From Streptomyces sp. CGMCC 4.7035 (lineage in GTDB: Bacteria > Actinomycetota > Actinomycetes > Streptomycetales > Streptomycetaceae), in the NCBI RefSeq assembly GCF_031583065.1, contig NZ_CP134053.1, positions 8,024,798-8,088,797 of the forward strand: a DNA stretch of 64,000 nucleotides. Reading direction: 5' to 3'. The notes beneath the pieces were generated by a model. It had not been told where the DNA came from. It saw only the letters and a program-made list of their open reading frames with translations, and searched no databases. Positions 19,510 to 27,806 of this stretch are shown piece by piece. Position numbers and translations under genes: made by a program. How positions within the stretch are numbered: position 1 is the first letter of the stretch; each line of letters begins with the position of its first letter.

Positions 19510-19992
19510 ATGACCGTTCGCCCCGTGGTCAAACGCACCGCCCGCGCCATCCTGCTCGATGGTGACGACCTGATTCTGATCAAGCGGACCAAGCCCGGCG
19601 TCGATCCCTACTGGCTCACTCCGGGTGGCGGGGTCGAGCCGTCGGACACGACCGTCGTCGACGCGCTCCACCGTGAAGTGCACGAGGAACTCGGCGCCAA
19701 GATCACCGATGTGGTGCCGTGTTTCGTGGACACGGTCGAGCACATCGGCGAGGACGGCGGCGCGACCGGTGTAAAGGTCCAGCACTTCTTCGTCTGCCAT
19801 CTCGAGTCCATGGACGAGCGCCTACGGCACGGCCCAGAGGTCGAGGAGCCCACCGGCGAGTACGAGATCGTGCGGGTGCCCTTCACCAGGGTCGGCATCG
19901 CGTCCGTCCATCTGGTGCCGCTGTCGCTGCGGCACTACCTCGACGGGAACATCGAGGGCGTACGGGCCATGCACGCGCCCGACCTGGGCTGA
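19510..19992 (+). CDS. NUDIX hydrolase
   Basis: A 160-aa NUDIX-fold pyrophosphohydrolase. The box is GGGVEPSDTTVVDALHREVHEELG (quoted by its parts GGGVE and REVHEELG), which fits GX5EX7REVXEEXG and binds Mg2+. Substrate unknown; a house-cleaning role on oxidised nucleotides is common in such proteins. ATG 19510 is chosen; the longer frame from 19459 would run through the parS-like site. No ribosome site is obvious. Confidence 0.85.
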   Translation: MTVRPVVKRTARAILLDGDDLILIKRTKPGVDPYWLTPGGGVEPSDTTVVDALHREVHEELGAKITDVVPCFVDTVEHIGEDGGATGVKVQHFFVCHLESMDERLRHGPEVEEPTGEYEIVRVPFTRVGIASVHLVPLSLRHYLDGNIEGVRAMHAPDLG

Positions 19993-20021
19993 CATCCCGT
20001 ACGAAGGAATGCCTGCTGGGC

Positions 20022-21749
20022 TCAGCCCCCGGCCCCGACCAGCTCCTCCACCGAGTCGTGGCGGATTCGCTCCGACGGGATACCGATGTCCCGGAGCGCG
20101 TCCACACCGCTGCGGATCATGCCGGGCGGACCTGAGAGGTACGCGTCGTACTCGTTCCAGGGCCCGTACTCGCGTATGACGTCCGGCAACTGGAGGTTCG
20201 CCTGTTCGTCGACGACCGGGCGGACCGAAAGCCAGGGGTGGCTCTGCTGCAACCGCAGCATGGTGTCGATGTCATACAGGTCGTGGCCGGTGCGGGCGCC
20301 GTAGAAGACCTCGACCGGGCGCCGCTGGCCGTGCTTCGCGACATCTTCGACCAGGGCCTTGATGGGCGCGATACCGGTGCCGCCGCCCAGACACAGCAGC
20401 CCGCTCTCGGTGGTGTGGTCGACGGTCATCGTGCCGGCGGGCGGGCCGAGGCGGATGACGTCGCCGGGCCGGGCCCGGTGCACCAGCGCATTGGAAACCC
20501 AGCCCGCGGGGACCGCCTTCACATGGAACGAGAGCAGTCCGTCGGAGCGTGGCGCCGAGGCGAAGGAGTAGTGCCGCCATACCCGCGGCCACCACGGGGT
20601 CTCCAGGCTTGTGTACTGCCCCGCCAGGAACGGGTACGGCTGGTCGGGACGGACCGTGATCACCGCGATGTCCGGGGTCCGGAGATCGTGGGAGACGACC
20701 TCCGCGTACCACCAGGCAGGGGCCAGCAGCTCGTCCGCGGCGGCCGCGTCGATCATCACCTGGGAGATCGTCGTATACGCCCGTACCCAGGCGGCCTCGG
20801 TCTCCTCGTCCCAGATCGCGGAGGCGTATTTGCTCAACGCGCCGATGAGACACTCGCCGACGGCCGGGTAGTGCTCGGGCCGGGTGCCGTACTTGCGGTG
20901 GCCGCGGCCGAGGTTCTGCAGATATGCGACGAGGACCTCGGTGTTGTCGATGTGCTCGGCGGCGGTCAGCAGCGCCTTGAGCAGCCGGTCCCGCTGGGCG
21001 TCCATCGCGGCGGGGAACAGCGACCGCAGGTCGGGGTGGCGCACGAAGAGGAGCGCGTAGAAGTACGAGGTGACCTTGTCGGCGATGGGCCCGACCTCGG
21101 ACATGGTCCGCCGGATCAGTACGGCGTCGGGAGACGCCTCTGGCTCCGGGGCGGATCGCTGAGAGGGGACCCGCGGCTCGGGGCCGGCGGCGAACCACGA
21201 AGCTTCGGTGGCCGGCCGGTCGGGAGCGGTCTCGCGGCTATCCGTGGCGGGTCCGGCGACGCCCTGGGGAAGGAGGGAGTCCGACTGGCCGTCGACGGCC
21301 TCGGGAAGGACGGAGGCCGACTGGCCGGCGGCCGCCTCGGGAAAGCCGGAAGCAGGCTGGACCGGGGCACTGGGTGGGACAGCGGCGGCCCGCTGGGCGG
21401 GAGCGTCCTGCAGTGCCCCGGAGGCGGCACCGCCACTCGGAGAGAAACCGGGCACCGGGCCGCCGGGAGCGGCCACTGAGCGAGGTACCTCGTGGGCGGG
21501 TTCCGGCTCGGCGCGGGGGCGCTCCGTCGGGGCGGTCGCTGGTGGTGCCTGAGGTATTCGCGGCTGCTCCGCGTCCTCACTCGGCGCCGGCCGGCGGACG
21601 GGGCGCATCGCCGCGAGGCGGCCGCCCTCGGGCGTCTCCTGGCCCCCGCCCGGGGGCGTCTGGGGCTGCTTGCGGGGCGTGAACCAGCCGCCCCCGCCGC
21701 TGCCGCCGGACGTGCCGTTGTCGGCCGACGTGGTGGTCGGAGCGTCCAT
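20022..21749 (-). CDS. Flavohemoglobin-type protein with long disordered N-terminus
   Basis: A 575-aa globin/FAD/NAD(P) fusion. Residues 1-205 are rich in Pro, Ala, Ser and Gly and look disordered. A globin domain follows (about 206-340) with proximal-His motif PEHYPAVGECLIGAL. Then comes a ferredoxin-reductase-like FAD domain (WRHYSFAS) and a nucleotide domain (GGGTGIAPIKALVE, FYGARTGHDLYD). Flavohemoglobins oxidise nitric oxide to nitrate with NAD(P)H. The N-terminal extension is unusual, as most are about 400 aa. ATG 21749 has CGAGG 6 nt upstream; ATG 21770 is in frame. Its stop lies 30 bp from the convergent NUDIX stop. Confidence 0.85.
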   Translation of the reverse strand: MDAPTTTSADNGTSGGSGGGGWFTPRKQPQTPPGGGQETPEGGRLAAMRPVRRPAPSEDAEQPRIPQAPPATAPTERPRAEPEPAHEVPRSVAAPGGPVPGFSPSGGAASGALQDAPAQRAAAVPPSAPVQPASGFPEAAAGQSASVLPEAVDGQSDSLLPQGVAGPATDSRETAPDRPATEASWFAAGPEPRVPSQRSAPEPEASPDAVLIRRTMSEVGPIADKVTSYFYALLFVRHPDLRSLFPAAMDAQRDRLLKALLTAAEHIDNTEVLVAYLQNLGRGHRKYGTRPEHYPAVGECLIGALSKYASAIWDEETEAAWVRAYTTISQVMIDAAAADELLAPAWWYAEVVSHDLRTPDIAVITVRPDQPYPFLAGQYTSLETPWWPRVWRHYSFASAPRSDGLLSFHVKAVPAGWVSNALVHRARPGDVIRLGPPAGTMTVDHTTESGLLCLGGGTGIAPIKALVEDVAKHGQRRPVEVFYGARTGHDLYDIDTMLRLQQSHPWLSVRPVVDEQANLQLPDVIREYGPWNEYDAYLSGPPGMIRSGVDALRDIGIPSERIRHDSVEELVGAGG

Positions 21750-22166
21750 GGTGTGCCTCGCCTCGAACATCTTTCGGTCGGTCTGCGCACTTCCCCGGTC
21801 GGAGGGTGCCTGTTTTCCCGCCGACGGCCTTGCTGTTCCCCGTTTGATCCCTGACGGCCAATGCGGCCACATTCAAACCTGGCGTCCCGCCACGTACGGA
21901 CAAGTAAGGCGAGAGTGTGACATTGGCCGCAGCACTCTCACCGCAGGATCCCACCCGGGCCCCACGCCCGACCGCGTAACAGAAAATGCGGGTCTTCGAT
22001 CTCTCCGTCCCATTAGGCTGCATCGGCCTTCGTTCGTGCCCTGCGGAACGTGCGCACATCACACCGGACGCGAACCGGACTCGACCATACCGGTCACTGC
22101 CTCACACACAAGTCCCCCCTTGCTCCGCCATGAATGGGCGGCCGGGCGAACCAGCGGTTCCTTCAA
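21750..22166. other. 417-bp gap upstream of the flavohemoglobin gene
   Basis: No gene seen. It should hold the flavohemoglobin promoter. GAGAGTG (21911-21917) and CACTCTC (21933-21939) form an inverted repeat with a 15-nt spacer that could be an operator or the HAD terminator. I see no clear NsrR-type site. Confidence 0.45.
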
Positions 22167-22799
22167 CTACCGGACGCGTCGCACCAATTCATAGGCATCC
22201 CACAGATCCCGCCCCACGTAGGAGTGGGTGGCGCGGCCCGCCAGATACCGGTCTGCATTGACCGCAATGGACACCGGCACCGCGTCGAAGAGGTCCTTGT
22301 CCGATGTCGAATCGCCATAGGCGACACAATCGGCGCGGCCTACGCCGAACTCAGCGCAGAGCCGGTCCGCGATCCGCACCTTGGCGGCTGCGCTCAGGAT
22401 TCCGGCCGGGTCCACCGGTTCCCGGAAAGGCAGCGCCGGAAAGCGCGAGCCGTACGCCGCATGGGCGCCCCACTGCGTCAGCCGCTCCACGAAGAAGGAG
22501 GGCGAAAGCGAGATGACGGCGCAGTAGTCACCGTTCTCGCGGATCTCCATCCACACCTCCTCAATGCGGGACAGCCAGGGAGCCGCCGCGAAGGCCGCCG
22601 CCACATGGGTCTCCGTGAGCTCCGACCACAGGGCATGAACCTGTGCCGCGTACTCCGGAGGTCCGATGTGCCCGGCGGCGACCGCCCGGTCCAGCGCCAC
22701 GGTCTCGGTCTCCAGGCCGAGTTGCCGTGAGATCTCCACCGGTGCGGAGGTCCCGTGCAGCAACGTGCCGTCGAGATCGAAGAGATGAAGTCTCGCCAT
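22167..22799 (-). CDS. HAD-superfamily phosphatase (SerB-like)
   Basis: A 210-aa HAD hydrolase. Motif I is LFDLDGTLLHGTS at the N-terminus, motif II VISLSPSFF, and motif III with the acidic site YGDSTSDKDLFDA. The helical cap insert resembles phosphoserine phosphatase-like HADs. The substrate is not evident. ATG 22799 is the first residue of the fold (MARLHLFDLDGT). No Shine-Dalgarno precedes it, so translation may be leaderless. Confidence 0.87.
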   Translation of the reverse strand: MARLHLFDLDGTLLHGTSAPVEISRQLGLETETVALDRAVAAGHIGPPEYAAQVHALWSELTETHVAAAFAAAPWLSRIEEVWMEIRENGDYCAVISLSPSFFVERLTQWGAHAAYGSRFPALPFREPVDPAGILSAAAKVRIADRLCAEFGVGRADCVAYGDSTSDKDLFDAVPVSIAVNADRYLAGRATHSYVGRDLWDAYELVRRVR

Positions 22800-22911
22800 G
22801 TGAGAGGAGGCTAGCGGCCGCCTCACCCTGCCCCACAGGGCGCTCCTCGGTACCGTTTGGCGGTGACTGGCCATCGACGAGCCGTCGACCGGTCATGACA
22901 GACTTCTCGCT

Positions 22912-22925
22912 GTTTCACGTGAAAC
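22912..22925. other. parS site (exact)
   Basis: GTTTCACGTGAAAC, with one more matched base on each side, in the divergent gap between the HAD and acetyltransferase genes. Confidence 0.9.
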
Positions 22926-23008
22926 ATCTGTCCCTGTGCTGCGCGGTCGCGCATGACATGGCCAAAAGCGTGTGCGTTCACCCGCAAAGAGGTGGACGCC
23001 AGTGGCCC

Positions 23009-23896
23009 ATGTCAGACAGCCTGACCTGCGTGTCGACACCTTCCCTCGCAGCTCTGCCCATCCGCCGTCTGACGCCCCGCGATCTCCTCGCCTGCGCCGA
23101 CTTGTCAGAGGACCGGGGCTGGCCCCGCGAGGAGCACAAGTGGGGGCTGCTCCTGGCAGCCGGGAAGGGTTACGGCATCGACGACCCCGAGGGCGGCCTC
23201 GTCACCGCCTGTGTCGTTACCGAGTACGGGTCCCGGTACCGCCCGGATCTGGGCGCCATCGGCATGGTGCTTGTCGCCGAGCGGCATGCCCGCCAGGGCG
23301 TCGGCCGCCGGATGATGCGGCATGTGGTGACGGAGATGGGGGCCACTCCACTCACGCTCTATGCGACCCCGTACGGCCGGCCTCTCTACGAGGAACTCGG
23401 CTTCAAGGTGACCGGTAGCGCCGAGATGGTGCGCGGGCACTTCACGGTCGGGGGACCGCCATCCGTTGTCGCCACCCGTCCGGCCACCGCGGAGGACCTC
23501 GCCACCCTTGTCCGGCTCGATGCGGAGGTCTTCGGCGCCGACCGCACGCATGTGCTCACACGTCTTCCCGCCTTCGCCGACCAGTTGCGCGTCGCCGAGG
23601 AGGACGGGCGGATCATCGGGTACGCGGCCGCCTGGCCCAACATGGACACCCATGTCGTGGGCCCCCTCATCGCGCGCGACACCGAGACGGCGAAGGCGCT
23701 CGTCGCGTCCCTCGCCGCCCACAGCGACCGCCCACTACGCACGGACGTCGACATACGGCACGAGGATCTGCTGACCTGGCTGAAGGAGCGCGGACTCGCC
23801 ACCGTCGGCCTCAACGCCGTGATGACGTACGGCATCCCGGACCTGCCCGGCGACTGGACGCGGCGCTTCGCACCGCTGACGGTGGCGGCGGGCTGA
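23009..23896 (+). CDS. GNAT acetyltransferase with two GNAT-like halves
   Basis: A 295-aa protein. The first half is a GNAT domain with the acetyl-CoA loop AERHARQGVGRRMMRHVV. The second half (ATRPATAEDLATLVRLDAEV onward) looks like a second, weaker GNAT fold with no clear acetyl-CoA loop. Such tandem forms resemble the Eis type, but the target is unknown. ATG 23009 (MSDSLTCVST) is the preferred start; AGAGGTGG is rather far upstream (14 nt). ATG 22958 and GTG 22970 are also in frame, just after the parS site. Confidence 0.78.
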   Translation: MSDSLTCVSTPSLAALPIRRLTPRDLLACADLSEDRGWPREEHKWGLLLAAGKGYGIDDPEGGLVTACVVTEYGSRYRPDLGAIGMVLVAERHARQGVGRRMMRHVVTEMGATPLTLYATPYGRPLYEELGFKVTGSAEMVRGHFTVGGPPSVVATRPATAEDLATLVRLDAEVFGADRTHVLTRLPAFADQLRVAEEDGRIIGYAAAWPNMDTHVVGPLIARDTETAKALVASLAAHSDRPLRTDVDIRHEDLLTWLKERGLATVGLNAVMTYGIPDLPGDWTRRFAPLTVAAG

Positions 23897-23910
23897 GCCT
23901 GCCATCACAG

Positions 23911-23942
23911 GGACCGCGCGCCCCCGTGAGGGCACGCGGTCC
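23911..23942. terminator. Bidirectional terminator
   Basis: GGACCGCG (23911-23918) pairs with CGCGGTCC (23935-23942), with an inner GCCC/GGGC pairing. It lies between the convergent acetyltransferase and MFS genes. Confidence 0.75.
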
Positions 23943-23961
23943 GGGTCAGTAGCGACCTCGC

Positions 23962-25170
23962 TCAGTGGTGAACGGCAGTCCGCCGTTCGGCGGGCGTGGT
24001 GCCCGCCACGACCGTTCCACGGGTCGTCTCACGGCGCTCCAGGGCGGCCGAGAGGAACGCGAGCAGCAGGGCGGCCCCGGCGAGGACGGCGCCGACCCAG
24101 TTGGGGGCGGTGTAGCCGAGGCCGGCCGCGATGACGAGGCCGCCGAGCCAGGCAGAGAGGGCGTTGCCGAGGTTGAAGGCCCCGATGTTCACGGCCGACG
24201 CCAGGGTAGGGGCGCCGTGCGCGTGGTCCAGGACCCGCTTCTGCAGTGGAGGCACGGTCGCGAACCCGAGCGCACCGATCAGCATGATGGTGAGCGCGGC
24301 GAGGATCTTGTTGTGCGCGGTCGCGGTGAACAGGGCGAGGACGAGGGCGAGGCCGCCGAGCGACGCGTACAGCATCGGCATCAGCGCGCGGTCCGCGTAC
24401 TTGCCGCCGATGAGGTTGCCGCCGACCATGCCGAGGCCGAAGAGGACGAGCAGCCAGGTGACCGAGCCGTCGGCGAAACCGGTGACATGGGTCATCATCG
24501 GCGCGATGTAGGTGATGGCCGCGAACACGCCGCCGAAGCCGAGAACAGTCATCGCCATGGCGAGCAGCACCTGCGCATTCTTGAAGGCGGCCAGCTCGTG
24601 GCGCAGGTGCACGCCCTCCGGCTTGGGCAACTCGGGCACCAGCTTCGCGACGCCGAGCAACCCGATCACGCCGAGCGCGGCGACAAGCGTGAAGGTGACC
24701 CGCCAGCCGACCGACTGTCCGATGAGCGTCCCCAGCGGGACGCCGACCACGTTTGCCACGGTCAGACCGCTGAACATCATGGAGATGGCGCCGGCTTTCT
24801 TCTCCGGGGCGACCAACTCGGCTGCGACAACAGAGCCGATGCCGAAGAACGCGCCGTGGGCGAGGGAGGCCACCACTCGGCCCACCAGCATCAGCCCGAA
24901 GACCGGGGCGACGGCGGAGAGCAGGTTGCCGAGGACGAACAGGCCCATCAGCACCATCAGCATCCGCTTGCGGGAGACCTTGGTGCCCAGCGCGGTCATG
25001 ATCGGGGCACCGAACACCACGCCCAGTGCATAGCCGGTCACGAGCAGCCCGGCGGTGGGAATGGAGACCCCGAAGTCGTTCGCGACCTCGGGCAGAACAC
25101 CCATGATCACGAATTCTGTGGTTCCGATCCCGAAGGCCCCGATCGCGAGGGCCAGAAGCGCGAGAGGCAT
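23962..25170 (-). CDS. MFS efflux transporter (AraJ/DHA1-like)
   Basis: A 402-aa 12-helix major-facilitator protein. It has the DHA1 motif A variant GAPIMTALGTKVSRKRML between helices 2 and 3 and the family start MPLALLALAIGAFGIGTTEF. Members export sugars, drugs or arabinose-like compounds; the substrate is unknown. ATG 25170 has GGAAGG about 10 nt upstream. It is divergent from a MarR regulator, and its promoter overlaps an inverted repeat, so MarR repression is likely. Confidence 0.9.
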   Translation of the reverse strand: MPLALLALAIGAFGIGTTEFVIMGVLPEVANDFGVSIPTAGLLVTGYALGVVFGAPIMTALGTKVSRKRMLMVLMGLFVLGNLLSAVAPVFGLMLVGRVVASLAHGAFFGIGSVVAAELVAPEKKAGAISMMFSGLTVANVVGVPLGTLIGQSVGWRVTFTLVAALGVIGLLGVAKLVPELPKPEGVHLRHELAAFKNAQVLLAMAMTVLGFGGVFAAITYIAPMMTHVTGFADGSVTWLLVLFGLGMVGGNLIGGKYADRALMPMLYASLGGLALVLALFTATAHNKILAALTIMLIGALGFATVPPLQKRVLDHAHGAPTLASAVNIGAFNLGNALSAWLGGLVIAAGLGYTAPNWVGAVLAGAALLLAFLSAALERRETTRGTVVAGTTPAERRTAVHH

Positions 25171-25217
25171 GGGGTAACAACCTTCCACACGATTGCAGGT
25201 GCGCTTTGCGTGCGTCC

Positions 25218-25247
25218 ACAATACTTGCAAGCGCGCTATATATGCAA
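25218..25247 (-). promoter_or_regulatory. MFS promoter with candidate MarR operator
   Basis: On the minus strand TTGCAT (-35, plus 25242-25247) and TATTGT (-10, plus 25218-25223) are 18 bp apart. The inverted repeat TTGCA-N13-TGCAA (25225-25247) lies across the -35 and spacer. This is a plausible operator for the divergent MarR protein. Confidence 0.6.
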
Positions 25248-25311
25248 CAGCAGGCTATTGCGTCGGTGCTCTATCCTTGAGGTGAGCCGCTCCGGGATGG
25301 AGGAAAACGCC

Positions 25312-25770
25312 ATGACAGCGACGGACCCCGCGCTTACCGCCCTTGCTCAGGGTTGGTGCGCTCTCTCCCTGCTGCACGGGAGGATCGAGGCCCACCTCGA
25401 GCGCGCCCTGCAGGCCAAGCACGATCTGAGCGTGCGGGAGTACTCCCTGCTCGACGTGCTCAGCCGACAGCACGACGGCGAGGGGGGACATCTACAGATG
25501 AAGCAGGTCGCTGACGCGGTGGTCCTCAGCCAGAGCGCCACGACCCGACTGGTCACCAGGCTCGAGGATCGCGGCCTGCTCGCGCGCTACCTCTGCCCGA
25601 CCGACCGCCGCGGCATCTACACCAACGTCTCCGAGGCCGGTCTCAAGCTCCTCGAAGAGGCCCGTCCCACCAATGACGCCGCCCTGCGCGAGGCGCTCGA
25701 CGAGGCGGCGAGGAACCCCGAGCTGGCGCCACTGGTCCGCGTGGTCGAGTCGTTGAACGTGCCGGCTTAG
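25312..25770 (+). CDS. MarR-family regulator
   Basis: A 152-aa MarR-type winged-helix protein with the family blocks VREYSLLDVLSRQ, VADAVVLSQSATTRLVTRLEDRG and the wing CPTDRRGIYTNVSEAG. ATG 25312 has GGAGG 8 nt upstream. It is divergent from the MFS pump and probably represses it and itself through the shared inverted repeat. The ligand is unknown. Confidence 0.9.
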   Translation: MTATDPALTALAQGWCALSLLHGRIEAHLERALQAKHDLSVREYSLLDVLSRQHDGEGGHLQMKQVADAVVLSQSATTRLVTRLEDRGLLARYLCPTDRRGIYTNVSEAGLKLLEEARPTNDAALREALDEAARNPELAPLVRVVESLNVPA

Positions 25771-25828
25771 GAAGACGCTCTCTCCCTGTCCACGCAGGGG
25801 CGCATGCCGCCCCCGTAGGGTGCGGATC

Positions 25829-26281
25829 ATGGGAGATCTCGAAATACGCCCCGCCGCGGCAGACGACGTCCCCGCGATCGTCGCCATGCTCGCCGATGAC
25901 CCGCTCGGCGCCCAGCGCGAGTCACCGGACGATCTGGCGCCGTACCTGAGCGCGCTGGAGCGGCTGAGCGGCGATCAGAACCAGCACCTGGTGGTCGCCG
26001 TTCGCGACGGACGTGTCGTCGGCACTCTCCAGCTCACGGTCATCCCGGGGCTGTCCCGCAAGGGTGCGACCCGCTCGGTCATCGAGGGGGTACGCATCCA
26101 TGCCGACGAGCGCGGCGGCGGTCTCGGCACGCGCCTCATCGAGTGGGCAATCGACGAATCACGGCGTCAGGGCTGCCAGTTGGTCCAGCTGACCTCCGAC
26201 GCCACCCGCACCGACGCCCACCGCTTCTACGAGCGCCTGGGCTTCGAGGCCTCCCACGTGGGCTTCAAACGGTCGCTCTGA
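25829..26281 (+). CDS. GNAT acetyltransferase
   Basis: A 150-aa single GNAT domain. The acetyl-CoA-binding motif is EGVRIHADERGGGLGTRLIEWA, here quoted by its core ERGGGLGTRL, and the C-terminal DAHRFYERLGFEASHVGF block is typical. It resembles small-molecule or protein N-acetyltransferases; the substrate is unknown. ATG 25829 lacks a ribosome site, but TAGGGT lies 7 bp upstream, as in leaderless Streptomyces genes. It ends just before a parS-centred palindrome. Confidence 0.87.
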   Translation: MGDLEIRPAAADDVPAIVAMLADDPLGAQRESPDDLAPYLSALERLSGDQNQHLVVAVRDGRVVGTLQLTVIPGLSRKGATRSVIEGVRIHADERGGGLGTRLIEWAIDESRRQGCQLVQLTSDATRTDAHRFYERLGFEASHVGFKRSL

Positions 26282-26295
26282 CACCGCTCAAGCAC

Positions 26296-26329
26296 GAAGG
26301 GGCATGTTTCACGTGAAACATGCCCCTTC
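26296..26329. terminator. parS-centred 34-bp palindrome between convergent genes
   Basis: An exact parS (26306-26319) is extended by ten matched bases each side (GAAGGGGCAT / ATGCCCCTTC), giving 17-bp perfect arms. It starts 15 bp after the acetyltransferase stop and 16 bp before the serine hydrolase stop. The position and form suggest it serves as both centromere and bidirectional terminator. Confidence 0.8.
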
Positions 26330-26344
26330 CCATGACAGCGACGA

Positions 26345-27730
26345 CTAGCCGATCCCGCTCCACCCCTCCGGGTCCACACCACCGGGCACGGGAGCCCCTT
26401 CCTCGTACGGCTGACGGGTGAACACGAACGACCCGAGGTCCAGATGGCTCAGGGACCCGTCAGGCCGCCGTACGACCTTCAGAACCTCTCCCGCGTAGTA
26501 GCCGTCGAGCCCCGTCCAGGTGCCGTCACCGTTGGACCTCAGGCGGGCGCGACGGCCCACGCCGGACAACGGCTCCAGCGAGACACCCCCGTCGGCCGTG
26601 AGCCGCAGAATGAAGCCCTGTGTCCCCCAGTACCACTGTCCCGCCAACTCCAGGACCGACCGGTCGATGTCGGGCAGCGGTTGCCACGGCTCGGGGATCC
26701 GGGGTTCCGCCTCGGCCACGATGCCGACCAGATCGGCGGCGACGGCGGAAAGCAGTGGCCCTGATGTGCAGTTGGCCAGCACGACGGCCGCCACGTCGTC
26801 TCTCACGCTGATGGTGAGACTGGCGAGGAAACCCGGAAGAGAACCTGTGTGTCCGACGAGGAGGCGGCCGTCCTGATGCCGGGTCTCCAGGCCGAGTCCA
26901 TAGGCGTACCCGGCCGCCACGTCTGCGGCCTCGGGCGGCGCTGCCGGCGCCCGCATCTCCTGTACGGACTCCGCGCTCAGCACCCGGTCGTCGCCCCGGG
27001 CGAGGAAGACGGCAAAACGCGCCAAGTCACCGGTGGTCGACCACAGTTGACCGGCCGACGCCATCCGTCCGAGGTCTTCGGCGGGCTCCGGAAGCATCAC
27101 ATCAGCCCATGGATGCACGGCCCAGCCCCCGGCATGCGGTGCCTGCGGCCGGCCGCTCGTGCGGTGCAACCCCAGCGGTTCGAGCACCTCGCGCCGCAGA
27201 ACGTCCTCCCAGGGAGCCCCGCGCACCTCCTCGACCAGCGCGCCCAGGAGCGTATAGCCGGGGTTGGAGTAGTGGAACCGACGCCCGACCGGATGCCGCA
27301 GCGGCTGCTCGCCCAGTACGTCCGCAAGTTCGGGGCGCAACGCGCCAGGCGTGCGCTCCCACCACGGCGCGGGCGACTCGGCCGCCAGACCGCCCGTATG
27401 AGCGAGCAGTTCGGCGATGGTGGCCTCCCCCGCCCCGGTGCCGGGCAGATGCTTCTCCAGCGGGTCGCCAAGGTCCAGAACGCCCTCGTCCCGCAGTCGC
27501 AGCACAAGGACCGCGGTGAAGGTCTTGGTGATCGAGCCGATCCGGTACTGCACATTCTCGTCCGGGGCATGGCCGTCCACGCAGGTGCGCGCGCCGTGCC
27601 ACACCGTCCGCCCGTCCCGGACGACCGCCGCCACCAGTGACGGCGCCCGACCCTGGGCCTGTGCAACGGCGATGCGGTGCAGAAGGGCCCGGCGCGTTCC
27701 CGGGAGCAGTTCTTCCAGAGATGTCGTCAT
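26345..27730 (-). CDS. Serine hydrolase (class C beta-lactamase/esterase fold)
   Basis: A 461-aa penicillin-binding-like serine hydrolase. The SXXK motif is SITK (RIGSITKTFTAVLVL), the YXN motif is HYSNPGYTLLG, and a late HTG (VGHTGSLPGF) fills the KTG place. A C-terminal beta-rich domain follows. No signal peptide is seen, so it is probably cytoplasmic: esterase, D-aminopeptidase or similar rather than a true beta-lactamase. ATG 27730 is the only sensible start, with a weak ribosome site. Confidence 0.88.
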   Translation of the reverse strand: MTTSLEELLPGTRRALLHRIAVAQAQGRAPSLVAAVVRDGRTVWHGARTCVDGHAPDENVQYRIGSITKTFTAVLVLRLRDEGVLDLGDPLEKHLPGTGAGEATIAELLAHTGGLAAESPAPWWERTPGALRPELADVLGEQPLRHPVGRRFHYSNPGYTLLGALVEEVRGAPWEDVLRREVLEPLGLHRTSGRPQAPHAGGWAVHPWADVMLPEPAEDLGRMASAGQLWSTTGDLARFAVFLARGDDRVLSAESVQEMRAPAAPPEAADVAAGYAYGLGLETRHQDGRLLVGHTGSLPGFLASLTISVRDDVAAVVLANCTSGPLLSAVAADLVGIVAEAEPRIPEPWQPLPDIDRSVLELAGQWYWGTQGFILRLTADGGVSLEPLSGVGRRARLRSNGDGTWTGLDGYYAGEVLKVVRRPDGSLSHLDLGSFVFTRQPYEEGAPVPGGVDPEGWSGIG

Positions 27731-27806
27731 GACCCCAGTTCACCCGGGAAGGCATCCCACGTCGAGCGCATTTGATCGGCATCGCTGCCGAGGGGTGGAC
27801 GACGGG

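Noticed and set aside
26250..26265. Other CACGTG cores (for example near 16076, 26256, 35056, 49375) as parS
   Set aside because: Only the 6-bp centre matches; the GTTT/AAAC arms are missing.
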